Below are positions 14,754-22,855 of a DNA stretch of 64,000 bases, piece by piece. The first letter of the stretch is position 1; each line of letters starts with the position of its first letter. Source of the DNA: an uncultured Candidatus Saccharibacteria bacterium (lineage in GTDB: Bacteria > Patescibacteriota > Saccharimonadia > Saccharimonadales > Saccharimonadaceae); the NCBI GenBank assembly GCA_948623715.1, contig CAPHDI010000001.1, forward strand, positions 62,001 to 126,000, read 5' to 3'. The translations under genes were made by a program, and so were the position numbers. The notes beneath the pieces are model-generated. The model saw nothing but the letters and a program-made list of their open reading frames with translations, made no database searches and was not told where the DNA came from.

Positions 14754-16448
14754 ATGAAACACAAACGTGTTGTCGCCGCATTGGCGTTAGCCTTTGCGCT
14801 CGGCATTAGCTTATCATTTGCAAGTCTTCATAATGATCCAAGCGCTTCCGCTACGGAAATCGCTTCGGACGCTACCGCCGTCGCTGACGAGGACGAAGCC
14901 ACGTCCTCCGATGATTCTGCTCAGTCTCCCGCTCCGCAGGCCGATCTTGTTGGAGACGTAGAGATTAGTGATGTCGCGACCTTTGCTCAGGCTGTCATCT
15001 CTAAAGATGTCACTAGCATTACTCTCACTAGTGATATTATTATCCCGAATACCGCCACCTATGTTAACGGCGTCCTCTTCTATCGCGATCTGAAACTCGC
15101 TCCGCTTGAGATCGACCTCAATGGGCATAATATTACTTCCGAGGGGAACTACGCCCTCCATACTCTCTACGGTAAATATAACATTACCGGTACAGGAACT
15201 ATCTCTTCTAAACTTATTGCCGTCGTCGTCAAGGGTTCTGCTGATATCAATTTTACTGAATATAATACCCTCACCATCGGCTCTGGCGTCACTCTTTCTT
15301 CGCAATATGGCGTCCTCGTCGACCAGACCGCGGGTCGCAATAGCGCTGGCCAGGCTGTCGCTGTGCCTTATGCTTATGGTGTGAACTTTACCTTCAACGG
15401 TACGATCAATGCCATGCAGGGTCTCTACGTCCAGGGTGTAATCAAACATACCGACAATCCTGTCCGCGTCAACGTCGGCGATACCGCTATCATTAATGCC
15501 GAGCAGTTTGCTATCTATGCCGCCGGCTATGCTCAATGGACGATTGGCGCTGCGCATATCACCGGCAAAACTGCTATCGGTACGAAAGCCGGCAGTTTCG
15601 ACCTTACCAATACTACGATTACCGCTACTGGTCCCTTTGTCGCTGGCAATGTGAAAGATGGCGGTATGGATAGCACTGGTACCGTTTTCCAGGTTGAGCA
15701 TCATGCATCCTATGCCGATCAGATCGAGATCAATATTGATGGCGGCACTTACACTAGCGTGAATGGTGATGTTTTCCATGAATATGGCCTTCCTGATTCC
15801 TCTGCAGCTCGGGCTACTACTCTCGCTCAGGCTGATATCAATATCAATGGCGGCACTTTCGCTGCTGGCGCTAATCGCGCTATCTTCGGCGGTGATACTG
15901 AGGAAATGGACATCGAAATCACCGCTGGTACTTTCCATGGCGTCGACACGCCAAGTTTCTCCGAGAACGGCTATCTTGTCGGTAATGTCCATCTTGACGC
16001 TAACGGCACTGTTGTCGCTAATACTCCTTCTCGCCCTTCCCGTCCGAATCACAACACGGGCAACACTACGCCCGACGGCGACTCCGATCAGCCCGAGCCC
16101 GTTCTTCCAGATCAGCCGACTACCCCTGACGATAATTCTACGGATTCTGGCCAGACCGCCCCGGGCACCGGTGCCATCCTCGGCGAGGGAATTACCAGCG
16201 CCGTCAGTACTGTCGTCCCGATTGCAGTCATCGCTGGCCTTATCGTTGCTGTCTACTGTCAACGCATTTTCGACCGCCGCCGTCGCGCTCACGCCTACGC
16301 TATTGAGCAGGAAATCACCGCCGAGATCAACGCTGTCGAAGCAGATGAAGAGCCCGAGCCGATCATTGAACGCTTCGTCGCCGTCCCGATTGACCGCCCT
16401 GAGGAGCCAACCGGCCCCGTCGTCGACCCCTTCGTCCCGCGTAGCTAA
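14754..16448 (+). CDS. Secreted, membrane-anchored beta-helix surface protein
   Basis: A 564-residue exported protein. Residues 1-25 are a signal peptide containing 'ALALAFALG', shared with two other surface proteins nearby. Residues about 65-420 show repeated short beta strands with G-G-T-x-x and 'IDLNGHNITSEG' patterns typical of parallel beta helices. A Pro/Asp/Thr-rich stalk follows, then 'TAPGTGAILG' (sortase-like xPxTG), a transmembrane helix near 480-500, RRRR and a 60-residue acidic cytoplasmic tail, so it is probably membrane-spanning rather than sortase-cut. It is a paralogue of the protein at 22856. Likely host-contact or adhesion role, inferred. Confidence 0.75.
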   Translation: MKHKRVVAALALAFALGISLSFASLHNDPSASATEIASDATAVADEDEATSSDDSAQSPAPQADLVGDVEISDVATFAQAVISKDVTSITLTSDIIIPNTATYVNGVLFYRDLKLAPLEIDLNGHNITSEGNYALHTLYGKYNITGTGTISSKLIAVVVKGSADINFTEYNTLTIGSGVTLSSQYGVLVDQTAGRNSAGQAVAVPYAYGVNFTFNGTINAMQGLYVQGVIKHTDNPVRVNVGDTAIINAEQFAIYAAGYAQWTIGAAHITGKTAIGTKAGSFDLTNTTITATGPFVAGNVKDGGMDSTGTVFQVEHHASYADQIEINIDGGTYTSVNGDVFHEYGLPDSSAARATTLAQADININGGTFAAGANRAIFGGDTEEMDIEITAGTFHGVDTPSFSENGYLVGNVHLDANGTVVANTPSRPSRPNHNTGNTTPDGDSDQPEPVLPDQPTTPDDNSTDSGQTAPGTGAILGEGITSAVSTVVPIAVIAGLIVAVYCQRIFDRRRRAHAYAIEQEITAEINAVEADEEPEPIIERFVAVPIDRPEEPTGPVVDPFVPRS

Positions 16449-16465
16449 AATATAATTAAATCTCT

Positions 16466-16493
16466 AATCCCGCTTCTCCAAGAGCGGGATTTT
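16466..16493 (+). terminator. Terminator after beta-helix gene
   Basis: AATCCCGCT/AGCGGGATT stem followed by TTTTCG. Confidence 0.8.
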
Positions 16494-16576
16494 CGATTTT
16501 TGTCAAATTTCACCCCATTTTTCACCCATTTTGCCCAAAGTTTCCGCAAAATGTCCACAAAAAGCTCATAAAGTGC

Positions 16577-16606
16577 TTGACATTTTTTTTTTTTATTGCG
16601 TAAAAT
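16577..16606 (+). promoter_or_regulatory. Promoter with T12 tract in the spacer
   Basis: TTGACA and TAAAAT are separated by 18 nt, 12 of which are an uninterrupted T run (16583-16594). Loss of one T would give the optimal 17-nt spacing, so strength may vary by slippage. Confidence 0.75.
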
Positions 16607-16643
16607 GGAAAGTAGAATAAATTAATTCATTAAGGAGAATATA

Positions 16644-18131
16644 ATGAAGAAAAGTCAAGTTTTGGCTGCTCTAGCATTAGCATTTGCTTTGGGTCTCGGC
16701 GTCGTTGCGCCTGTAGCTAATACTTACGCTGCTATTACGCCGAATACGGCTACTACCAAGCAGAAGGCTGAAATCTACGATCAGGCTAAAGATCTTTTAG
16801 CTGACGCTAACAACCTTGAAGACTACGCTGAATACAAAGAGCTTTACAATAGCTTTGAAGGTGATGGCGGTCTGATTAAGGCTCTTCAGGATGCGGCAAA
16901 AGCGCAGCTTCGCGTCTTTAATCTAAACCTTACTAGCGAACAGTATGTAAACGTTTACATCAACCGTTTTAATGATATCTTGACTCGCCGCGCAAGCGAA
17001 ATCAAGAACGCTGACATCAGCAATAAGGACCACGCTCAGTTCCAGACCATCCCCGCATTTACTACTGCGGCGACTTTGGAAGCTGCCTACAATTCCATCG
17101 AAAACGTCATGGACATCGTTAATGCAGACTTGGATATCATGCGCAAGAACTATGATTACCAGGCTAACAACGTCATTGGTGAGATTAATGACCAGCTCGC
17201 AGCGATCGTTTCCACTCTTGAGAATCGTTCTGACAACTTGATTGCAGGGCTTAATACTGCACTCGCTGCTGTAGACTCTAAGTTCGGCGTTACTACGTCA
17301 ACATTGACACGCTTCACAAGCTTAATCAATGAAATTGACGAAGCTGCTTACGACGCACTAATCACCAATACCGAATGGGTCGGCGGCACTCCGGCTAATG
17401 ATATTGAAGTTGCTCAGAATCTTGGTTTGATCATCAAGACTGCTAAAGCATTACCGAAATATAACCTAGCTGGCGAAGTTGCAAAGGCTGAAGCTAAAGT
17501 TGCGAACATCCCTGCCAATAGTGGCATCGACGTCGACTATGCAAATGCAAAGAACTACATTGCTGCGTTAACTAGTGCTATTACTGCTTACCGCAACGGC
17601 ACCACTACAACTCCGTCTGTCACTACCACTACTATCGTTTCTGCCGACGGTAACGTCTCCGTCACTGGTAAATTCGAAGCTGGCAAAGTCTTCGTCAAGG
17701 CTACTAAGTCTAACAAAGAAGTCAAAGCTTTCGATGGTAAGAAGTCTTACATCTACGACATCGTTTTGACCGATGTTAATGGTAACGAAGTTACTCCAAC
17801 CGGCGAAGTCACTGTCACCGTCAAGGTCCAGGGCGACATCAATGGTGCTAAGAGCAATATCTACCACGTTGATGAGAACGGTAAGGTCCAGCTCGTCAAG
17901 TCTTCCTACAAAGACGGCGTCATGACCTTCACCACTTCCCACTTTAGCCTTTACGCTATCGTTGAAGACAACGGTACCAACCTTACTACTCCAGACACTG
18001 GTGCTCTCTTCGGTACCGAAGGTAGTGCAAGTACTACTGTAGCTATGGTTGCTGGTATCGCTACCGCTCTCACTGCTGCTGGTGCTGGTGTAGTTGCTTA
18101 CCGCAATGCACGCCGCTCTAGCCGCAAATAA
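16644..18131 (+). CDS. Sortase-type surface protein A
   Basis: A 495-residue exported protein. It has a signal peptide ('ALALAFALGLGVVAPVANTYA'-like core), a helical N-terminal region of about 300 residues, a Thr-rich linker, a beta domain (about 330-440), and a C-terminal sorting-type signal: 'LTTPDTGALFG', a hydrophobic stretch and a basic end. The 3' 477 bp are identical to those of the gene at 21133 while the N-terminal regions differ, so the two are variants with an exchangeable head. AAGGAGA precedes the ATG. The T12-containing promoter suggests variable expression. Ligand unknown. Confidence 0.8.
   Translation: MKKSQVLAALALAFALGLGVVAPVANTYAAITPNTATTKQKAEIYDQAKDLLADANNLEDYAEYKELYNSFEGDGGLIKALQDAAKAQLRVFNLNLTSEQYVNVYINRFNDILTRRASEIKNADISNKDHAQFQTIPAFTTAATLEAAYNSIENVMDIVNADLDIMRKNYDYQANNVIGEINDQLAAIVSTLENRSDNLIAGLNTALAAVDSKFGVTTSTLTRFTSLINEIDEAAYDALITNTEWVGGTPANDIEVAQNLGLIIKTAKALPKYNLAGEVAKAEAKVANIPANSGIDVDYANAKNYIAALTSAITAYRNGTTTTPSVTTTTIVSADGNVSVTGKFEAGKVFVKATKSNKEVKAFDGKKSYIYDIVLTDVNGNEVTPTGEVTVTVKVQGDINGAKSNIYHVDENGKVQLVKSSYKDGVMTFTTSHFSLYAIVEDNGTNLTTPDTGALFGTEGSASTTVAMVAGIATALTAAGAGVVAYRNARRSSRK
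17640..18116 (+). repeat. 477-bp direct repeat, copy 1
   Basis: Identical base for base, on reading, to 22186-22662. It encodes the C-terminal beta domain and sorting signal. Confidence 0.92.
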
Positions 18132-18169
18132 TCTTTAGTACATTCTATAGATTGTTAGAGTAAATGGGG

Positions 18170-18194
18170 AATCCCTAGCTAGTCTAGGGATTTC
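18170..18194 (+). terminator. Terminator after surface protein A
   Basis: AATCCCTAG/CTAGGGATT stem followed by TTCT. Confidence 0.65.
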
Positions 18195-18289
18195 TCCATA
18201 CAGGATCTATTGGTCAACTCCTGTATACCATATAACCATATAACTATAGCTACAACTTATAGTCATAGTATATAAACAAAAGCTTGACC

Positions 18290-18411
18290 ATCTCGAACCT
18301 TAGAGGATGCTCTACGGACACCAAATCGAGCCATAGATGTTTTGATATTCGTCTATGCCTTAATTTAATTTATATATCTACCGTCCTAAGGTATCGTCTA
18401 AGGTTCGAGAT
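18290..18411. repeat. Structured element closed by a perfect 15-bp inverted repeat
   Basis: ATCTCGAACCTTAGA (18290-18304) is matched exactly by its reverse complement at 18397-18411. Inside, CATAGA/TCTATG forms a second hairpin (around 18333-18357). On the plus strand TTTT follows; on the minus strand TGcTAAAAT lies immediately upstream and could be a -10 box. It fills the AT-rich 360-nt gap before the Fic module. It may be a small RNA or a DNA-level site; no family recognised. Confidence 0.55.
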
Positions 18412-18476
18412 TTTAGCACTATATAATATATAAGCCCAGAAGCTAACCCCCGCCCCTATCTTTTCCGCTTTAGATT

Positions 18477-18485
18477 TGCTATAAT
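18477..18485 (+). promoter_or_regulatory. Promoter of the Fic toxin-antitoxin pair
   Basis: TTTGCTATAAT, with TG-c-TATAAT ending 6 nt before the antitoxin ATG at 18492 (leaderless). Confidence 0.75.
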
Positions 18486-18491
18486 ATATAT

Positions 18492-18617
18492 ATGAGTAAA
18501 GAAGAATTATTTAAGCGTCGAGCTATCAGCATAGCTCGCAGTATGGAGGTCGAAGGCGCCGATTTTGAGCGCATGAAAAAAATCCTCCTGACTGGCACCC
18601 GCCCTCCGAAAGCTTAA
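18492..18617 (+). CDS. VbhA-like Fic antitoxin
   Basis: A 41-residue protein beginning MSKEELFKRRAISIARSMEV. It contains 'SMEVEG', matching the inhibitory [S/T]xxxE[G/N] motif of class I Fic antitoxins such as VbhA, whose glutamate blocks ATP binding in the Fic active site. It starts 6 nt after an extended -10 box and ends 3 nt before the Fic gene, the usual order for such pairs. Assignment rests on the motif, the 'RRA...ARS' helix like VbhA and the position. Confidence 0.8.
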   Translation: MSKEELFKRRAISIARSMEVEGADFERMKKILLTGTRPPKA

Positions 18618-18620
18618 TTT

Positions 18621-19202
18621 ATGGATGCCGGCTATTTCGTAGAATGTGGCGACACTATGCCGAATAAGCTTGGAATTTCTAATGCCGCCGAGCTGGAACA
18701 CGTCGAATATGATATTACCGCCCAGAAATCTCACGAAATTCTAGAAAACGCCAAATACGACAAATTTGATTTTGATTGCCTTCTTGGCATCCATCGCCAG
18801 CTCTTTTCCGAGATCTACGATTTTGCCGGCAAAGTCCGCACCGTAAATATTTCTAAACCCGATAGCCCAGTTCCTTTCTGCTATGTTGATTTCATTCCCA
18901 GCGAAGCTGCGCGTATCTTCGGGGAATTAGCACATGATAATTATCTCGTTGGTCTCGATCAGCCCGAGTTTAGTGAAAAGCTCGCTTATTACGCCTCCGA
19001 GTTGAACGCTCTTCATCCTTTTCGCGAAGGAAACGGTCGCACAACTCGCCTTTTCTTAGATCTTCTATGTAATCATGCTGGTTATTTCATCGACTTCAGT
19101 CTTGCTTCCCGCCGCGCAATTCTACATGCTGATACCGAAGCCTTCTCTGGTAATCTCCAGCCGATCAAAGATCTCTATCGCCAAATCATCCTCAAAATCT
19201 AA
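18621..19202 (+). CDS. Fic-domain AMPylating toxin
   Basis: A 193-residue Fic protein. The active-site motif 'HPFREGNGRTTR' at residues 132-143 matches HPFx(D/E)GNGRxxR fully, with catalytic His 132; the flap region 'KPDSPVPFCYVDFIPSEAARIF' precedes it. Fic enzymes transfer AMP to target proteins; toxins of this class typically AMPylate DNA gyrase and topoisomerase IV. No internal inhibitory helix is visible, in agreement with a separate antitoxin encoded just upstream. The gene lies between two surface-protein genes with identical 3' ends. Confidence 0.92.
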   Translation: MDAGYFVECGDTMPNKLGISNAAELEHVEYDITAQKSHEILENAKYDKFDFDCLLGIHRQLFSEIYDFAGKVRTVNISKPDSPVPFCYVDFIPSEAARIFGELAHDNYLVGLDQPEFSEKLAYYASELNALHPFREGNGRTTRLFLDLLCNHAGYFIDFSLASRRAILHADTEAFSGNLQPIKDLYRQIILKI

Positions 19203-19210
19203 AAGTAAGG

Positions 19211-19260
19211 TATAATCAATGTAAGGGTAGGCACCGCGAAATTTGTCTTCGCTTCTTTTT
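19211..19260 (+). promoter_or_regulatory. Promoter followed by hairpin-T tract upstream of KAP gene
   Basis: TATAAT at 19211-19216 is followed by GCGAA/TTCGC (19236-19252) and TTCTTTTT. It could be the Fic terminator, or an attenuator in the KAP leader. Confidence 0.55.
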
Positions 19261-19283
19261 CGGCTAAACTAAAAAGTATCAAA

Positions 19284-20966
19284 ATGAGTATAGAAATTCA
19301 TAAGCGCGCAATCGTAAAACTTGTCCGCATGCTAGTCGTTAGTGTGCTTATTACGAATATCGTACTATGTTTTGTGCTTCCCGAAGTCATAGTTAAGGCC
19401 GCCGACGCTATGCGCTCCATCATCGCATATGTCTGCCCATCATGTCTTCAATGGGTCTCGTACCAGATATTCTATGTCATGGTTTTCGTAATGGCAAATA
19501 TCATCGTGATTACTACGGTTATCTATTGCCGTCGCCAACATCTGCCACAAATTAGGAATATCTACCATCTCAATAAAGTCATGTCTCAAAATCGCGAAAG
19601 GTCTCCGGCTGTTGATATTGATAGCCTCATGGAAAGAACGCTAGGCTCAGAGATATGCAAAAAAGGTGGGGATGATTATGACCAGGTTCGTGGAATCGTC
19701 ATGGAAAATGTCTCTCCAATCATCGATTTCCTAGACGGCGGCTGCAAATATAATAACACCCTAATCGTTAGTGCGCCGTGGGGCGCCGGAAAGACCACAT
19801 CGACGCTGGTCGCCCTGAATCTCAGGGATATTTCCGGCCAAAAGATTTACCGCTACGTATATGAATCCGCCTTTAAATACACTGATAATACTGGCGAGTT
19901 TGGCCGTGATGTAACCGCGGCAATATTTGACGTCTTAGCTGAGCTTAACATATCTAGCACCGAAGATTTTGATAATCTTTTGCAGAATATCAGCTTCGAG
20001 CCGGCCAATTTTCTCCAGTCAATCTTTAAGGTGTTCCAGCAAAATCCGGCCGCACTGACTACCGACCTTGTATCAAAGATTAATGAGCGTTATTTTAAAT
20101 ACATAGAGAACAGTAAAAATTTACCACTGGATCTCACTATTGTTATAGACGACCTCGATAGGTTACAGGGGGAAGATGCTGTCAATGTCTTATCGTTGCT
20201 TTCTATTATCAGACGTTTTAGTTTTGTGCGTATTATTATTCCAGTAGACCCGACCACGGTAAGTGCGCAACTCGGGGAGGCTCATATTTATCAACCAGAA
20301 AAGTTTATTCAAAAGTATCTCCCTGAACAATCGACCGTTGAGCTTAAATCGACCGCAGAAATTATAGAAATTATTGCTCGCCAGAATATCAAAGGGTTAC
20401 AGAAGAAGCTTCCCGAGGGCGAGACTGGCTTCTGCGCTGCCTGGGCTGCGATTATTATTAAACTTGTTTCGAATAGGCTCAACAGGACGCCAGGTGAATT
20501 AGGGGATCGAACCTTCCAATGGCTTAACTTAGATGAAGGCGGGTATGGTCGACGCCCAATCCCTCAAGATGCCATGTCGCCACGGCTTTGGAAGATCTTA
20601 ACCGCTCTTAGTGAAAATATCGATAACCAAGTTCTTCGCAAGACAAATGAGTACGGCAAGAAATATAAATGGCTCGACTCAAGCCCGAGCGACGCCAGGA
20701 AGGTAGAGGATTTCATTCTAAAAGTCTTATGCCGGGACAGCACCAGAGCTATGAGCGATTTCACAGAAGACATGTATTACGACTTAATCGCGCCATGGAT
20801 TTTTAGCTTTGCAAAGGAATATTGGAGTGATATTGACGCAACACTGCGAGATGTCTTAGATATTATCCATGCCCATGATTTTTCTAACCTTGACGAGGAT
20901 TTAGGTAGGCAATTCAAGCAAGTCATGGCGCAACTTTTCCCGGATTCAATGAAGCCATATTTATAA
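19284..20966 (+). CDS. KAP-family P-loop NTPase
   Basis: A 560-residue membrane-associated NTPase. Two transmembrane helices lie at about residues 15-35 and 60-82. The P-loop is 'SAPWGAGKTTST' (about 163-174) and the Walker B motif 'LTIVIDDLDRLQGED' (about 283-297) is the KAP hallmark. A helical C-terminal region follows. KAP NTPases are inserted in membranes by their N-terminal helices and several bacterial members are linked to anti-phage defence; in this case that is inference from family and from the adjacent toxin-antitoxin pair. The start at 19284 has no strong Shine-Dalgarno. Confidence 0.85.
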   Translation: MSIEIHKRAIVKLVRMLVVSVLITNIVLCFVLPEVIVKAADAMRSIIAYVCPSCLQWVSYQIFYVMVFVMANIIVITTVIYCRRQHLPQIRNIYHLNKVMSQNRERSPAVDIDSLMERTLGSEICKKGGDDYDQVRGIVMENVSPIIDFLDGGCKYNNTLIVSAPWGAGKTTSTLVALNLRDISGQKIYRYVYESAFKYTDNTGEFGRDVTAAIFDVLAELNISSTEDFDNLLQNISFEPANFLQSIFKVFQQNPAALTTDLVSKINERYFKYIENSKNLPLDLTIVIDDLDRLQGEDAVNVLSLLSIIRRFSFVRIIIPVDPTTVSAQLGEAHIYQPEKFIQKYLPEQSTVELKSTAEIIEIIARQNIKGLQKKLPEGETGFCAAWAAIIIKLVSNRLNRTPGELGDRTFQWLNLDEGGYGRRPIPQDAMSPRLWKILTALSENIDNQVLRKTNEYGKKYKWLDSSPSDARKVEDFILKVLCRDSTRAMSDFTEDMYYDLIAPWIFSFAKEYWSDIDATLRDVLDIIHAHDFSNLDEDLGRQFKQVMAQLFPDSMKPYL

Positions 20967-20994
20967 TATGTTGTAATTTTTACAACATATTTTT
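20966..20994 (+). terminator. Terminator after KAP gene
   Basis: ATATGTTGTAA/TTACAACATAT stem followed by TTTT. Confidence 0.8.
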
Positions 20995-21067
20995 GTCGTT
21001 TTGAAGATAATAGATATAAAAAACGACTAATTAAGTAGCAATTTTCATAAAAATCTAAATAAAATGC

Positions 21068-21095
21068 TTGACTTATCGAAACTTTCCACTAAAAT
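21068..21095 (+). promoter_or_regulatory. Promoter of surface protein B
   Basis: TTGACT, 16-nt spacer, TAAAAT. Unlike the paralogue's promoter, it has no homopolymer in the spacer. Confidence 0.65.
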
Positions 21096-21132
21096 AAGAA
21101 GTAGATATAAATTAAATTAAGGAGAATATCAA

Positions 21133-22677
21133 ATGAAGAAAGCTCAAATTTTGAGTGCTATTGCTTTAGCGTTCGCATTGGGCGTTACTCCAGTTATTGC
21201 AACCGTAAACACTGTTAGTGCTTACACTGTTGCTGATGCTGATGAGAACATCAAGGGTTCTGCCACTGCTCAGGAAGTTGCAAATGCTGTTGCTGCTGTT
21301 AAGGCTAACTACCCAACCTACAACAACATGCTCGCTCTCTACGACCTATTGAACCTCACTGGTGATGACGCCATTGTCACTAATGACGACTTGGCTGCCA
21401 CCGATGCTAGCACGATTACCGCTGAGCTGACCAAAGATTTTGGCATGAGCGCCACTGACGCTTCAAAAATCACTGATCTTAAGTCCTTCAAGGCCCAGAT
21501 CGAAGCTGCTGTAAAGGCTGCTAACAACGTCACTAACTACACCATCATCGCTAATTACCTTAGCGCTGCTGCTGGTGATGACGACGCTGCTTTCCGCACC
21601 GCTGTCGCTGCTATCAACGCGAAGTTTGACACTAAGCTTTCTGTAAACAGCAACGTTACCATTTCTGCTAACAAGTCGGCTTACGACACTGCTATTGAGT
21701 CTGCTGTCGATGCTTGGGCTGCTGCAACCACTGGAAAAACCACCTACAAATGGGCTAACTACAGCACTTTGTATAACGCTGTAAACGACGCTCAGGAAAA
21801 ACTTGATCAGTACAACAAAGATTTTCCACGCTTGAGCAACGCTCTCAAAGCTGACGGTGTTTTGAATTCTGATGGTCAGGGCAAACTTGCTGCTGAATTA
21901 GCAAAAGACAACCCAACCGTTTCCGCTTTGAATACTATCGCAACCACCGCAGGTGACCTTAACGGTTATAATGCATGGGTTGGCAACGCTACCACCAGCG
22001 TCCGCGTCGCTATGAACGCTGCTGCTGGTGCTCAGGATTTCGCTAGCGAATACAACTACAACCTTGTTATCGCTATCGCTTCCGCTCTTCAGACTGCAGT
22101 CCCAGTATTGGACAAGACTGACTCTGAAATTGCACAACAGCTCGTTGGTTACAAGGCTGGTGAAACTCAGACTACTACCATCTACTCTGCCGACGGTAAC
22201 GTCTCCGTCACTGGTAAATTCGAAGCTGGCAAAGTCTTCGTCAAGGCTACTAAGTCTAACAAAGAAGTCAAAGCTTTCGATGGTAAGAAGTCTTACATCT
22301 ACGACATCGTTTTGACCGATGTTAATGGTAACGAAGTTACTCCAACCGGCGAAGTCACTGTCACCGTCAAGGTCCAGGGCGACATCAATGGTGCTAAGAG
22401 CAATATCTACCACGTTGATGAGAACGGTAAGGTCCAGCTCGTCAAGTCTTCCTACAAAGACGGCGTCATGACCTTCACCACTTCCCACTTTAGCCTTTAC
22501 GCTATCGTTGAAGACAACGGTACCAACCTTACTACTCCAGACACTGGTGCTCTCTTCGGTACCGAAGGTAGTGCAAGTACTACTGTAGCTATGGTTGCTG
22601 GTATCGCTACCGCTCTCACTGCTGCTGGTGCTGGTGTAGTTGCTTACCGCAATGCACGCCGCAACGCTCGCAAATAG
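21133..22677 (+). CDS. Sortase-type surface protein B
   Basis: A 514-residue exported protein with signal peptide ('AIALAFALG' core), an Ala/Asn/Asp-rich helical N-terminal region of about 340 residues, and the same C-terminal beta domain and 'LTTPDTGALFG' sorting signal as surface protein A. DNA identity to A begins abruptly at 22186 and runs nearly to the stop, while the heads differ, which points to recent gene conversion or duplication with head replacement. AAGGAGAA precedes the ATG. Likely a wall-linked adhesin-like protein; ligand unknown. Confidence 0.8.
   Translation: MKKAQILSAIALAFALGVTPVIATVNTVSAYTVADADENIKGSATAQEVANAVAAVKANYPTYNNMLALYDLLNLTGDDAIVTNDDLAATDASTITAELTKDFGMSATDASKITDLKSFKAQIEAAVKAANNVTNYTIIANYLSAAAGDDDAAFRTAVAAINAKFDTKLSVNSNVTISANKSAYDTAIESAVDAWAAATTGKTTYKWANYSTLYNAVNDAQEKLDQYNKDFPRLSNALKADGVLNSDGQGKLAAELAKDNPTVSALNTIATTAGDLNGYNAWVGNATTSVRVAMNAAAGAQDFASEYNYNLVIAIASALQTAVPVLDKTDSEIAQQLVGYKAGETQTTTIYSADGNVSVTGKFEAGKVFVKATKSNKEVKAFDGKKSYIYDIVLTDVNGNEVTPTGEVTVTVKVQGDINGAKSNIYHVDENGKVQLVKSSYKDGVMTFTTSHFSLYAIVEDNGTNLTTPDTGALFGTEGSASTTVAMVAGIATALTAAGAGVVAYRNARRNARK
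22186..22662 (+). repeat. 477-bp direct repeat, copy 2
   Basis: Matches 17640-18116. The repeat pair flanks the Fic and KAP genes plus the head of surface protein B (spacing 4,546 bp). Confidence 0.92.
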
Positions 22678-22706
22678 TTAAGTCCTTGATTTAATCTATA
22701 AAGCGT

Positions 22707-22738
22707 AAAAAGTCTCCGGGTTGCACCGGAGACTTTTT
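22707..22738 (+). terminator. Strong terminator after surface protein B
   Basis: AAAAAGTCTCCGG/CCGGAGACTTTTT, 13-bp stem with T5. Confidence 0.9.
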
Positions 22739-22776
22739 GTAGTTCGCACTCATTATAAAGAAAGATGTTACTAGCA

Positions 22777-22805
22777 TTGACTTTTATAACTATCTGTGCT
22801 ATACT
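22777..22805 (+). promoter_or_regulatory. Promoter of second beta-helix gene
   Basis: TTGACT, 17-nt spacer, TGcTATACT. A ~45-nt leader with GAGGAG before the ATG follows. Confidence 0.75.
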
Positions 22806-22855
22806 AGTTGTATTAGGTGGGCATATAATTAGCTAATTATTGATGAGGAGTTGGT

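Noticed and set aside
14814..16292. 492-codon minus-strand frame opposite the beta-helix gene
   Set aside because: Shadow of a strongly biased plus-strand gene with signal peptide and promoter; the minus product has no recognisable features.
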